Below are positions 13,650 through 27,157 of a stretch of 64,000 bases of DNA, piece after piece. The position numbers and the translations under genes were made by a program. Positions within the stretch are counted from its first letter, which is position 1, and each line of letters begins with the position of its first letter. The stretch spans positions 1,550,001 to 1,614,000 of the forward strand of contig NC_079885.1 in assembly GCF_029227915.1 (NCBI RefSeq). Direction: 5' to 3'. This DNA is from Hydractinia symbiolongicarpus. Taxonomy: Eukaryota; Cnidaria; Hydrozoa; Anthoathecata; Hydractiniidae. The notes beneath the pieces were generated by a model. The model worked only from the letters and a program-made list of their open reading frames with translations, searched no databases and was not told the DNA's origin.

Positions 13650-16600
13650 ACGCTGAATAAAAGCAGTTTAATCGCCGGCAAACGAAAACCTGCGATTTCC
13701 CTAAATCCCGGACTCGGCCCGTATAGTCAAAAGTATACAAAGAAAGTACCCAGGGAGTAAACTCATTTCCAGAACGATTTTTTAAATCATTTTTTCACCA
13801 CTAAAACGCATAAGACTTGTAGTTTTTAAAAATGTTTTCATTTTTGATGAGACGCTGAATAAGAGAAGTTTAATCGCCGGCAAACGAAAACCCGCGATTT
13901 CCCGTAAATCCCGGGCTTGGCCCGTATAGTCAAAAGTATACAAAGAAAGTAACCAGGGTGTAAACTCATTTCCCGAACGATTTTTTATATTATTTTTTTA
14001 CCACTAAACGCATGAGACTTGTAGTTTTCAAAAATATTTTCATATTTGATGGGACGCTAAATAAAAGAAGTTTAATCGCCGGCAAACGAAAATCCGCGAT
14101 TTCCCGTAAATCCCGGACTCGGCCCGTATAGTCAAAAGTATACAAAGAAAGTACCCAGGGAGTAAACTCAATTCCAGAACGATTTTTTAAATTATTTTTT
14201 CACCACTAAAACGCATAAAACTTGTAGTTTTTAAAAATGTTTTCATTTTTGATGAGACGCTGAATAAAAGCAGTTTAATCGTCGGCAAACGAAAAACTGC
14301 GATTTCCCGTAAATCCCGGGCTTGGCCCGTATAGTCAAAAGTATACAAAGAAAGTAACCAGGGAGTAAACTCATTTCCCGAACGACTTTTTAAATTACTT
14401 TTTCACCACTAAAACGCATGAGACTTGTAGTTTTTAAAGATGTTTTCATTTTTGATGAGACGCTGAATAAAAGAAGTTTAATCGCCGGCAAACGAAAACC
14501 TGCGATTTCCCGTAAATCCTGGACTCGGCCCGTATAGTCAAAAGTATACAAAGAAAGTACCCAGGGAGTAAACTCATTTCCCAAACGATTTTTTAAATTA
14601 TTATTTCACCACTAAAACGCATGAGACTTGTAGTTTTTAAAAATGTTTTCATTTTTGATGAAACGCTGAATAAAAGAAGTTTAATCGCCGGCAAACGAAA
14701 ACCCGCGATTTCCCGTAAATCCCGGGCTTGGCCCGTATAGTCAAAAGTGTACAAAGAAAGTACCCAGGGAGTAAACTCATTTCCAGAACGATTTTTTAAA
14801 TCATTTTTTCACCACTAAAATGCATATGACTTGTAGTTTTTAAAAATGTTTTCATTTTTGATGAGACGCTGAATAAAAGAAGTTTAATCGCCGACAAACG
14901 AAAACCCGCGATTTCCCGTAAATCCCGGGCTTGGCCCGTATAGTCAAAAGTATACAAAGAAAGTACCCAGGGAGTAAACTCATTTCCCGAACGATTTTTT
15001 AAATTACTTTTTCACCACTAAAACGCATGAGACTTGTAGTTTTCAAAAATGTTTTCATTTTTGATGAGACGCTGAATAAAAGCAGTTTAATCGCCGGCAA
15101 ACGAAAACCTGCGATTTCCCTAAATCCCGGACTCGGCCCGTATAGTCAAAAGTATACAAAGAAAGTACCCAGGGAGTAAACTCATTTCCAGAACGATTTT
15201 TTAAATCATTTTTCCACCACTAAAACGCATAAGACTTGTAGTTTTTAAAAATGTTTTCATTTTTGATGAGACGCTGAATAAGAGAAGTTTAATCGCCGGC
15301 AAACGAAAACCCGCGATTTCCCGTTAATCCCGGGCTTGGCCCGTATAGTCAAAAGTATACAAAGAAAGTAACCAGGGAGTAAACTCCTTTCCCGAACGAT
15401 TTTTTATATTATTTTTTTACCACTAAACGCATGAGACTTGTAGTTTTCAAAAATATTTTCATATTTGATGGGACGCTGAATAAAAGAAGTTTAATCGCCG
15501 GCAAACGAAAATCCGCGATTTCCCGTAAATCCCGGACTCGGCCCGTATAGTCAAAAGTATACAAAGAAAGTACCCAGGGAGTAAACTCATTTCCCGAACG
15601 ATTTTTTAAATTATTTTTTCACCACTAAAACGCATATGACTTGTAGTTTTTAAAAATGTTTTCATTTTTGATGAGACGCTGAATAAAAGAAGTTTAATCG
15701 CCGACAAACGAAAACCCGCGATTTCCCGTAAATCCCGGGCTTGGCCCGTATAGTCAAAAGTATACAAAGAAAGTACCCAGGGAGTACACTCATTTCCCGA
15801 ACGATTTTTTAAATTACTTTTTCACCACTAAAACGCATGAGACTTGTAGTTTTCAAAAATGTTTTCATTTTTGATGAGACGCTGAATAAAAGCAGTTTAA
15901 TCGCCGGCAAACGAAAACCTGCGATTTCCCTAAATCCCGGACTCGGCCCGTATAGTCAAAAGTATACAAAGAAAGTACCCAGGGAGTAAACTCATTTCCA
16001 GAACGATTTTTTAAGTCATTTTTTCACCACTAAAACGCATAAGACTTGTAGTTTTTAAAAATGTTTTCATTTTTGATGAGACGCTGAATAAGAGAAGTTT
16101 AATTGCCGGCAAACGAAAACCCGCGATTTCCCGTAAATCCCGGGCTTGGCCCGTATAGTCAAAAGTATACAAAGAAAGTAACCAGGGAGTAAACTCATTT
16201 CCCGAACGATTTTTTATATTATTTTTTTACCACTAAACGCATGAGACTTGTAGTTTTCAAAAATATTTTCATATTTGATGGGACGCTGCATAAAAGAAGT
16301 TTAATCGCCGGCAAACGAAAATCCGCGATTTCCCGTAAATCCCGGACTCGGCCCGTATAGTCAAAAGTATACAAAGAAAGTACCCAGGGAGTAAACTCAT
16401 TTCCCGAACGATTTTTTAAATTATTTTTTCACCACTAAAACGCATGAGCCTTGTAGTTTTCAAAAATGTTTTCATTTTTGATGAGACGCTTAATGAAAGA
16501 GGTTTAATCGCCGGCAAACGAAATCCCGCGTTTTCCCGTAAATCCGGGGCTTGGCCCGTATAGTCGAATGTTTACAAAGAAAGTACCCAGGGAGTAAACT

Positions 16601-16900
16601 CATTTCCCGAACGATTTTTTAAATTTTTTTTTCACCACTAAAACGCATGAGACTTGTAGTTTTCAAAAATGTTTTCATTTTTGATGAGACGCTGAATAAA
16701 GCAGTTTAATCGCCGGCAAACGAAAACCTGCGATTTCCCTAAATCCCGGACTCGGCCCGTATAGTCAAAAGTATACAAAGAAAGTACCCAGGGAGTAAAC
16801 TCATTTCCAGAACGATTTTTTAAATTATTTTTTCACCACTAAAACGCATAAGACTTGTAGTTTTTAAAAATGTTTTCATTTTTGATGAGACGCTGAATAA
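13650..16900 (+). repeat. Segmental duplication within the array, copy 1
   Basis: A run of about 16 monomers with a characteristic order of variants recurs about 4253 bp (21 monomers) downstream. Shared rare marks include CCAGGGTGTAAACTC (13952 and 18205), GGGACGCTAAATAAAAG (about 14051 and 18303), the TTTTTAAAG-TGTTTTC monomer (14436 and 18690) and the first V-type monomer (about 16488 and 20740). Boundaries are approximate because they lie within similar monomers. Confidence 0.75.
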
Positions 16901-17899
16901 AAGAAGTTTAATCGCCGGCAAACGAAAACCCGCGATTTCCCGTAAATCCCGGACTCGGCCCGTATAGTCAAAAGTATACAAAGAAAGTACCCAGGGAGTA
17001 AACTCATTTCCCGAACGATTTTTTAAATTATTTTTTCACCACTAAAACGCATGAGCCTTGTAGTTTTCAAAAATGTTTTCATTTTTGATGAGACGCTTAA
17101 TGAAAGAGGTTTAATCGCCGGCAAACGAAATCCCGCGTTTTCCCGTAAATCCGGGGCTTGGCCCGTATAGTCGAATGTTTACAAAGAAAGTACCCAGGGA
17201 GTAAACTCATTTCCCGAACGATTTTTTAAATTTTTTTTTCACCACTAAAACGCATGAGACTTGTAGTTTTCAAAAATGTTTTCATTTTTGATGAGACGCT
17301 GAATAAAGCAGTTTAATCGCCGGCAAACGAAAACCTGCGATTTCCCTAAATCCCGGACTCGGCCCGTATAGTCAAAAGTATACAAAGAAAGTACCCAGGG
17401 AGTAAACTCATTTCCAGAACGATTTTTTAAATTATTTTTTCACCACTAAAACGCATAAGACTTGTAGTTTTTAAAAATGTTTTCATTTTTGATGAGACGC
17501 TGAATAAAAGAAGTTTAATCGCCGGCAAACGAAAACCCGCGATTTCCCGTAAATCCCGGGCTTGGCCCGTATAGTCAAAAGTGTACAAAGAAAGTACCCA
17601 GGGAGTAAACTCATTTCCAGAACGATTTTTTAAATCATTTTTTCACCACTAAAATGCATATGACTTGTAGTTTTTAAAAATGTTTTCATTTTTGATGAGA
17701 CACTGAATAAAAGAAGTTTAATCGCCGACAAACGAAAACCCGCGATTTCCCGTAAATCCCGGGCTTGGCCCGTATAGTCAAAAGTATACAAAGAAAGTAC
17801 CCAGTGAGTAAACTCATTTCCTGAACGATTTTTTAAATTACTTTTTCACCACTAAAACGCACGAGACTTGTAGTTTTCAAAAATGTTTTCATTTTTGAT

Positions 17900-20800
17900 G
17901 AGACGCTGAATAAAAGCAGTTTAATCGCCGGCAAACGAAAACCTGCGATTTCCCTAAATCCCGGACTCGGCCCGTATAGTCAAAAGTATACAAAGAAAGT
18001 ACCCAGGGAGTAAACTGATTTCCAGAACGATTTTTTAAATCATTTTTTCACCACTAAAACGCATAAGACTTGTAGTTTTTAAAAATGTTTTCACTTTTGA
18101 TGAGACGCTGAATAAGAGAAGTTTAATCGCCGGCAAACGAAAACCCGCGATTTCCCGTAAATCCCGGGCTTGGCCCGTATAGTCAAAAGTATACAAAGAA
18201 AGTAACCAGGGTGTAAACTCATTTCCCGAACGATTTTTTATATTATTTTTTTACCACTAAACGCATGAGACTTGTAGTTTTCAAAAATATTTTCATATTT
18301 GATGGGACGCTAAATAAAAGAAGTTTAATCGCCGACAAACGAAAATCCGCGATTTCCCGTAAATCCCGGACTCGGCCCGTATAGTCAAAAGTATACAAAG
18401 AAAGTACCCAGGGAGTAAACTCAATTCCAGAACGATTTTTTAAATTATTTTTTCACCACTAAAACGCATAAAACTTGTAGTTTTTAAAAATGTTTTCATT
18501 TTTGATGAGACGCTGAATAAAAGCAGTTTAATCGCCGGCAAACGAAAAACTGCGATTTCCCGTAAATCCCGGGCTTGGCCCGTATAGTCAAAAGTATACA
18601 AAGAAAGTACCCAGGGAGTAAACTCATTTCCCGAACGATTTTTTAAATTACTTTTTCACCACTAAAACGCATGAGACTTGTAGTTTTTAAAGCTGTTTTC
18701 ATTTTTGATGAGACGCTGAATAAAAGAAGTTTAATCGCCGGCAAACGAAAACCTGCGATTTCCCGTAAATCCTGGACTCGGCCCGTATAGTCAAAAGTAT
18801 ACAAAGAAAGTACCCAGGGAGTAAACTCATTTCCCAAACGATTTTTTAAATTATTATTTCACCACTAAAACGCATGAGACTTGTAGTTTTTAAAAATGTT
18901 TTCATTTTTGATGAAACGCTGAATAAAAGAAGTTTAATCGCCGGCAAACGAAAACCCGCGATTTCCCGTAAATCCCGGGCTTGGCCCGTATAGTCAAAAG
19001 TGTACAAAGAAAGTACCCAGGGAGTAAACTCATTTCCAGAACGATTTTTTAAATCATTTTTTCACCACTAAAATGCATATGACTTGTAGTTTTTAAAAAT
19101 GTTTTCATTTTTGATGAGACGCTGAATAAAAGAAGTTTAATCGCCGACAAACGAAAACCCGCGATTTCCCGTAAATCCCGGGCTTGGCCCGTATAGTCAA
19201 AAGTATACAAAGAAAGTACCCAGGGAGTAAACTCATTTCCCGAATGATTTTTTAAATTACTTTTTCACCACTAAAACGCATGAGACTTGTAGTTTTCAAA
19301 AATGTTTTCATTTTTGATGAGACGCTGAATAAAAGCAGTTTAATCGCCGGCAAACGAAAACCTGCGATTTCCCTAAATCCCGGACTCGGCCCGTATAGTC
19401 AAAAGTATACAAAGAAAGTACCCAGGGCGTAAACTCATTTCCAGAACGATTTTTTAAATCATTTTTCCACCACTAAAACGCATAAGACTTGTAGTTTTTA
19501 AAAATGTTTTCATTTTTGATGAGACGCTGAATAAGAGAAGTTTAATCGCCGGCAACCGAAAACCCGCGATTTCCCGTTAATCCCTGGCTTGGCCCGTATA
19601 GTCAAAAGTATACAAAGAAAGTAACCAGGGAGTAAACTTCTTTCCCGAACGATTTTTTATATTATTTTTTTACCACTAAACGCATGAGACTTGTAGTTTT
19701 CAAAAATATTTTCATATTTGATGGGACGCTGAATAAAAGAAGTTTAATCGCCGGCAAACGAAAATCCGCGATTTCCCGTAAATCCCGGACTCGGCCCGTA
19801 TAGTCAAAAGTATACAAAGAAAGTACCCAGGGAGTAAACTCATTTCCCGAAAGATTTTTTAAATTATTTTTTCACCACTAAAACGCATATGACTTGTAGT
19901 TTTTAAAAATGTTTTCATTTTTGATGAGACGCTGAATAAAAGAAGTTTAATCGCCGACAAACGAAAACCCGCGATTTCCCGTAAATCCCGGGCTTGGCCC
20001 GTATAGTCAAAAGTATACAAAGAAAGTACCCAGGGAGTAAACTCATTTCCCGAACGATTTTTTAAATTACTTTTTCACCACTAAAACGCATGAGACTTGT
20101 AGTTTTTAAAAATGTTTTCATTTTTGATGAGACGCTGAATAAAAGCAGTTTAATCGCCGGCAAACGAAAACCTGCGATTTCCCTAAATCCCGGACTCGGC
20201 CCGTATAGTCAAAAGTATACAAAGAAAGTACCCAGGGAGTAAACTCATTTCCAGAACGATTTTTTAAATCATTTTTTCACCACTAAAACGCATAAGACTT
20301 GTAGTTTTTAAAAATGTTTTCATTTTTGATGAGACGCTGAATAAGAGAAGTTTAATCGCCGGCAAACGAAAACCCGCGATTTCCCGTAAATCCCGGGCTT
20401 GGCCCGTATAGTCAAAAGTATACAAAGAAAGTAACCAGGGAGTAAATTCATTTCCCGAACGATTTTTTATATTATTTTTTTACCACTAAACGCATGAGAC
20501 TTGTAGTTTTCAAAAATATTTTCATATTTGATGGGACGCTGAATAAAAGAAGTTTAATCGCCGGCAAACGAAAATCCGCGATTTCCCGTAAATCCCAGAC
20601 TCGGCCCGTATAGTCAAAAGTATACAAAGAAAGTACCCAGGGAGTAAACTCATTTCCCGAACGATTTTTTAAATTATTTTTTCACCACTAAAACGCATGA
20701 GCCTTGTAGTTTTCAAAAATGTTTTCATTTTTGATGAGACGCTTAATGAAAGAGGTTTAATCGCCGGCAAACGAAATCCCGCGTTTTCCCGTAAATCCGG

Positions 20801-21150
20801 GGCTTGGCCCGTATAGTCGAATGTTTACAAAGAAAGTACCCAGGGAGTAAACTCATTTCCCGAACGATTTTTTAAATTTTTTTTTCACCACTAAAACGCA
20901 TGAGACTTGTAGTTTTCAAAAATGTTTTCATTTTTGATGAGACGCTGAATAAAGCAGTTTAATCGCCGGCAAACGAAAACCTGCGATTTCCCTAAATCCC
21001 GGACTCGGCCCGTATAGTCAAAAGTATACAAAGAAAGTACCCAGGGAGTAAACTCATTTCCAGAACGATTTTTTAAATTATTTTTTCACCACTAAAACGC
21101 ATAAGACTTGTAGTTTTTAAAAATGTTTTCATTTTTGATGAAACGCTGAA
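17900..21150 (+). repeat. Segmental duplication within the array, copy 2
   Basis: This is the counterpart of 13650-16900. Differences seen by eye are scattered single bases: AAAGATG versus AAAGCTG, GTCGGC versus GCCGGC, AGTAACC versus AGTACCC, and GCCGGC versus GCCGAC. Between the two copies, 16490-17700 holds a local 606-bp (three-monomer) duplication around the V-type monomer. Confidence 0.75.
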
Positions 21151-23919
21151 TAAAAGAAGTTTAATCGCCGGCAAACGAAAACCCGCGATTTCCCGTAAAT
21201 CCCGGGCTTGGCTCATATAGTCAAAAGTATACAAAGAAAGTACCCAGGGAGTAAACTCATTTCCCGAACGATTTTTTAAATTACTTTATCACCACTAAAA
21301 CGCATGAGACTTGTAGTTTTCAAAAATGTTTTCATTTTTGATGAGACGCTGAATAAAAGCAGTTTCATCGCCGGTAAACGAAAACCTGCGATTTCCCTAA
21401 ATCCCGGACTCAGCCCGTATAGTCAAAAGTATACAAAGAAAGTACCCAGGGAGTAAACTCATTTCCAGAACGATTTTTTAAATCATTTTTTCACCACTAA
21501 AACGCATAAGACTTGTAGTTTTTAAAAATGTTTTCATTTTTGATGAGACGCTGAATACGAGAAGTTTAATCGCCGGCAAACGAAAACCCGCGATTTCCCG
21601 TAAATCCCGGGCTTGGCCCGTATAGTCAAAAGTATACAAAGAAAGTACCCAGGGAGTAAACTCATTTCCCGAACGATTTTTTATATTATTTTTTTACCAC
21701 TAAACGCATGAGACTTGTAGTTTTCAAAAATATTTTCATATTTGATGGGACGCTGAATAAAAGAAGTTTAATCGCCGGCAAACGAAAATCCGCGATTTCC
21801 CGTAAATCCCGGACTCGGCCCGTATAGTCAAAAGTATACAAAGAAAGTACCCAGGGAGTAAACTCATTTCCCGAACGATTTTTTAAATTCTTTTTTCACC
21901 ATTAAAACGCATGAGATTTGTAGTTTTCAAAAATGTTTTCATTTTTGATGAGACGCTTAATGAAAGAGGTTTAATCGCCGGCAAACGAAATCTCGCGTTT
22001 TCCCGTAAATCCGGGGCTTGGCCCGTATAGTCGAATGTATACAAAGAAAGTACCCAGGGAGTAAACTCATTTCCCGAACGATTTTTTAAAATTTTTTTTC
22101 ACCACTAAAACGCATGAGACTTGTAGTTTTCAAAAATGTTTTCATTTTTGATGAGACGCTGAATAAAGCAGTTTAATCGCCGGCAAACGAAAACCTGCGA
22201 TTTCCCTAAATCCCGGACTCCGCCCGTATAGTCAAAAGTATACAAAGAAAGTTCCCAGGGAGTAAACTCATTTCCAGAACGATTTTTTAAATTATTTTTT
22301 CACCACTAAAACGCATAAGACTTTTAGTTTTTAAAAATGTTTTCATTTTTGATGAAACGCTGAATAAAAGAAGTTTAATCGCCGGCAAACAAAAACCCGC
22401 GATTTCCCGTAAATCCCGGGCTTGGCCCGTATAGTCAAAAGTATACAAAGAAAGTACCCAGGGAGTAAACTCATTTCCCGAACGATTTTTTATATTATTT
22501 TTTTACCACTAAACGCATGAGACTTGTAGTTTTCAAAAATATTTTCATATTTGATGGGACGCTGAATAAAAGAAGTTTAATCGCCGGCAAACGAAAATCT
22601 GCGATTTCCCGTAAATCCCGGACTCGGCCCGTATAGTCAAAAGTATACAAAGAAAGTACCCAGGGAGTAAACTCATTTCCCGAACGATTTTTTAAATTCT
22701 TTTTTCACCATTAAAACGCATGAGACTTGTAGTTTTCAAAAATGTTTTCATTTTTGATGAGACGCTTAATGAAAGAGGTTTAATCGCCGGCAAACGAAAT
22801 CTCGCGTTTTCCCGTAAATCCGGGGCTTGGCCCGTATAGTCGAATGTATACAAAGAAAGTACCCAGGGAGTAAACTCATTTCCCGAACGATTTTTTAATT
22901 TATTTTTTCACCACTAAAACGCATGAGACTTGTAGTTTTCAAAAATGTTTTCATTTTTGATGAGACGCTGAATAAAGCAGTTTAATCGCCGGCAAACGAA
23001 AACCTGCGATTTCCCTAAATCCCGGACTCCGCCCGTATAGTCAAAAGTATACAAAGAAAGTACCCAGGGAGTAAACTCATTTCCAGAACGATTTTTTAAA
23101 TTATTTTTTCACCACTAAAACGCATAAGACTTGTAGTTTTTAAAAATGTTTTCATTTTTGATGAAACGCTGAATAAAAGAAGTTTAATCCCCGGCAAACA
23201 AAAACCCGCGATTTCCCGTAAATCCCGGGCTTGGCTCGTATAGTCAAAAGTATACAAAGAAAGTACCCAGGGAGTAAACTCATTTCCCGAACGATTTTTT
23301 AAATTACTTTTTCACCACTAAAACGCATGAGACTTGTAGTTTTCAAAAATGTTTTCATTTTTGATGAGACGCTGAATAAAAGCAGTTTCATCGCCGGCAA
23401 ACGAAAACCTGCGATTTCCCTAAATCCCGGACTCAGCCCATATAGTCAAAAGTATACAAAGAAAGTACCCAGGGAGTAAACTCATTTCCAGAACGATTTT
23501 TTAAATCATTTTTTCACCACTAAAACGCATAAGACTTGTAGTTTTTAAAAATGTTTTCATTTTTGATGAGACGCTGAATACGAGAAGTTTAATCGCCGGC
23601 AAACGAAAACCCGCGATTTCCCGTACATCCCGGGCTTGGCCCGTATAGTCAAAAGTATACAAAGAAAGTACCCAGGGAGTAAACTCATTTCCCGAACGAT
23701 TTTTTATATTATTTTTTTACCACTAAACGCATGAGACTTGTAGTTTTCAAAAATATTTTCATATTTGATGGGACGCTGAATAAAAGAAGTTTAATCGCCG
23801 GCAAACGAAAATCCGCGATTTCCCGTAAATCCCGGACTCGGCCCGTATAGTCAAAAGTATACAAAGAAAGTACCCAGGGAGTAAACTCATTTCCCGAACG
23901 ATTTTTTAAATTATTTTTT
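21150..23919 (+). repeat. Satellite stretch with local 4-mer and 6-mer blocks
   Basis: The order of variants is readable: S, Y, W, V, K, N, W, V, K, N, S, Y, W. Diagnostic marks: S = GTTTCATCGCC, Y = GAATACGAG, W = CATATTTGATGGG, V = CTTAATGAAAGAGG, K = GAATAAAGCAG, N = GATGAAACGC with GGCTCGTA or close forms. V-type copies are spaced 810 and 1214 bp here. The block shares its parts with the larger ordered repeat that follows. Confidence 0.8.
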
Positions 23920-24729
23920 CACCACTAAAACGCATGAGACTTGTAGTTTTCAAAAATGTTTTCATTTTTGATGAGACGCTTAATGAAAGAGGTTTAATCG
24001 CCGGCAAACGAAATCCCGCGTTTTCCCGTAAATCCGGGGCTTGGCCCGTATAGTCGAATGTATACAAAGAAAGTACCCAGGGAGTAAACTCATTTCCCGA
24101 ACGATTTTGTAATTTTTTTTTTCACCACTAAAACGCATGAGACTTGTAGTTTTCAAAAATGTTTTCATTTTTGATGAGACGCTGAATAAAGCAGTTTAAT
24201 CGCCGGCAAACGAAAACCTGCGATTTCCCTAAATCCCGGACTCCGCCCGTATAGTCAAAAGTATACAAAGAAAGTACCCAGGGAGTAAACTCATTTCCAG
24301 AACGATTTTTTAAATTATTTTTTCACCACTAAAACGCATAAGACTTATAGTTTTTAAAAATGTTTTCATTTTTGATGAGACGCTGAATAAAAGCAGTTTA
24401 ATCGCCGGCAAATGAAAACCTGCGATTTCCCGTAAATCCCGGGCTTGGCCCGTATAGTCAAAAGTATACAAAGAAAGTACCCAGGGAGTAAACTCATTTC
24501 CCAAACGATTTTTTAAATTATTATTTCACCACTAAAACGCATGAGACTTGTAGTTTTCAAAAATATTTTCATATTTGATGGGACGCTGAATAAAAGAAGT
24601 TTAATCGCCGGCAAACGAAAATCCGCGATTTCCCGTAAATCCCGGACTCGGCCCGTATAGTCAAAAGTATACAAAGAAAGTACCCAGGGAGTAAACTCAT
24701 TTCCCGAACGATTTTTTAAATTATTTTTT
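23920..24729 (+). repeat. Higher-order unit V-K-H-W*, 810 bp (4 monomers)
   Basis: H is marked by GACTTATAG and GCAAATGAAAAC. The fourth monomer (24527-24729) is a chimera. It starts like a G-type monomer (TTATTTCACCACTAAAACG) and continues as W type (AATATTTTCATATTTGATGGG) after 24540-24560. The next unit repeats V-K-H almost identically 810 bp later. Confidence 0.85.
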
Positions 24730-27157
24730 CACCACTAAAACGCATGAGACTTGTAGTTTTCAAAAATGTTTTCATTTTTGATGAGACGCTTAATGAAAGA
24801 GGTTTAATCGCCGGCAAACGAAATCCCGCGTTTTCCCGTAAATCCGGGGCTTGGCCCGTATAGTCGAATGTATACAAAGAAAGTACCCAGGGAGTAAACT
24901 CATTTCCCGAACGATTTTGTAATTTTTTTTTTCACCACTAAAACGCATGAGACTTGTAGTTTTCAAAAATGTTTTCATTTTTGATGAGACGCTGAATAAA
25001 GCAGTTTAATCGCCGGCAAACGAAAACCTGCGATTTCCCTAAATCCCGGACTCCGCCCGTATAGTCAAAAGTATACAAAGAAAGTACCCAGGGAGTAAAC
25101 TCATTTCCAGAACGATTTTTTAAATTATTTTTTCACCACTAAAACGCATAAGACTTATAGTTTTTAAAAATGTTTTCATTTTTGATGAGACGCTGAATAA
25201 AAGCAGTTTAATCGCCGGCAAATGAAAACCTGCGATTTCCCGTAAATCCCGGGCTTGGCCCGTATAGTCAAAAGTATACAAAGAAAGTACCCAGGGAGTA
25301 AACTCATTTCCCAAACGATTTTTTAAATTATTATTTCACCACTAAAACGCATGAGACTTGTAGTTTTCAAGAATGTTTTCATTTTTGATGAGACGCTGAA
25401 TAAAAGCAGTTTAATCGCCGGCAAACGAAAACCTGCGATTTCCCGTAAATCCCGGACTCGGCCCGTATAGTCAAAAGTAAACAAAGAAAGTACCCAGGGA
25501 GTAAACTCATTTCCAAAACGATTTTTTAAATTATTTTTTCACCACTAAAACGCATAAGACTTGTAGTTTTTAAAAATGTTTTCATTTTTGATGAAACGCT
25601 GAATAAAAGAAGTTTAATCGCCGGCAAACGAAAACCCGCGATTTCCCGTAAATCCCGGGCTTGGCTCGTATAGTCAAAAGTATACAAAGAAAGTACCCAG
25701 GGAGTAAACTCATTTCCCGAACGATTTTTTAAATTACTTTTTCACCACTAAAACGCATGAGACTTGTAGTATTCAAAAATGTTTTCATTTTTGATGAGAC
25801 GCTGAGTAAAAGCAGTTTAATCGCCGGCAAACGAAAACCTGCAATTTCCCTAAATCCCGGACTCGGCCCGTATAGTCAAAAGTATACAAAGAAAGTACCC
25901 AGGGAGTAAACTCATTTCCAAAACGATTTTTTAAATTATTATTTCACCACTAAAACGCATGAGACTTGTAGTTTTTAAAAATGTTTTCATTTTTGATGAG
26001 ACGCTGAATAAAAGAAGTTTAATCGCCGGCAAACGAAAACCCGCGATTTCCCGTAAGTCCCGGGCTTGGCCGTATAGTCAAAAGTATACAAAGAAAGTAC
26101 CCAGGGAGTAAACTCATTTCCCAAACGATTTTTTAAATTATTATTTCACCACTAAAACGCATGAGACTTGTAGTTTTCAAGAATGTTTTCATTTTTGATG
26201 AGACGCTGAATAAAAGCAGTTTAATCGCCGGCAAACGAAAACCTGCGATTTCCCGTAAATCCCGGACTCGGCCCGTATAGTCAAAAGTAAACAAAGAAAG
26301 TACCCAGGGAGTAAACTCATTTCCAAAACGATTTTTTAAATTATTTTTTCACCACTAAAACGCATAAGACTTGTAGTTTTTAAAAATGTTTTCATTTTTG
26401 ATGAAACGCTGAATAAAAGAAGTTTAATCGCCGGCAAACGAAAACCCGCGATTTCCCGTAAATCCCGGGCTTGGCTCGTATAGTCAAAAGTATACAAAGA
26501 AAGTACCCAGGGAGTAAACTCATTTCCCGAACGATTTTTTAAAATACTTTTTCACCACTAAAACGCATGAGACTTGTAGTTTTCAAAAATGTTTTCATTT
26601 TTGATGAGACGCTGAATAAAAGCAGTTTCATCGCCGGCAAACGAAAACCTGCGATTTCCCTAAATCCCGGACTCAGCCCATATAGTCAAAAGTATACAAA
26701 GAAAGTACCCAGGGAGTAAACTCATTTCCAGAACGATTTTTTAAATCATTTTTTCACCACTAAAACGCATAAGACTTGTAGTTTTTAAAAATGTTTTCAT
26801 TTTTGATGAGACGCTGAATACGAGAAGTTTAATCGCCGGCAAACGAAAACCCGCGATTTCCCTAAATCCCGGACTCGGCCCGTATAGTCAAAAGTATACA
26901 AAGAAAGTACCCAGGGAGTAAACTCATTTCCCGAACGATTTTTTAAATTATTATTTCACCACTAAAACGCATGAGACTTGTAGTTTTCAAAAATGTTTTC
27001 ATTTTTGATGAGACGCTGAATAAAGCAGTTTAATCGCCGGCAAACGAAAACCTGCGATTTCCCTAAATCCCGGACTCGGCCCGTATAGTCAAAAGTATAC
27101 AAAGAAAGTACCCAGGGAGTAAACTCATTTCCCGAACGATTTTTTAAATTATTTTTT
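24730..27157 (+). repeat. 12-monomer higher-order unit V-K-H-G-N-T-P-G-N-S-Y-K, 2428 bp
   Basis: This is the clearest complete unit. Monomer starts: V 24730, K 24933, H 25134, G 25337, N 25540, T 25743, P 25945, G 26147, N 26350, S 26553, Y 26755, K 26957. Extra marks: G = TTCAAGAATG plus GTAAACAAAG; T = GTAGTATTC plus CCTGCAATTT; P = CCCGTAAGTCCC plus GGCTTGGCCGTA. Lengths are 203, 201, 203, 203, 203, 202, 202, 203, 203, 202, 202 and 201 bp. Confidence 0.9.

Larger units (their letters stand above)
2632..13650 (+). repeat. Satellite stretch of mixed monomer variants
   Basis: The monomers are the same but the variants are shuffled. Useful markers are an insertion giving AAACAAAAAGTACCC (near 4200, 5010, 5825, 6840, 8060, 10090 and 12925; mostly 4-6 monomers apart), AAATGCATATGAC copies, CGCAAGAGAC copies and the first W-type copies (TTTACCACTAAACGCATG with CATATTTGATGGG or GATGAG). 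Adjacent near-identical monomers occur at 2825-3025 and 3028-3228. No gene is present. Confidence 0.9.
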
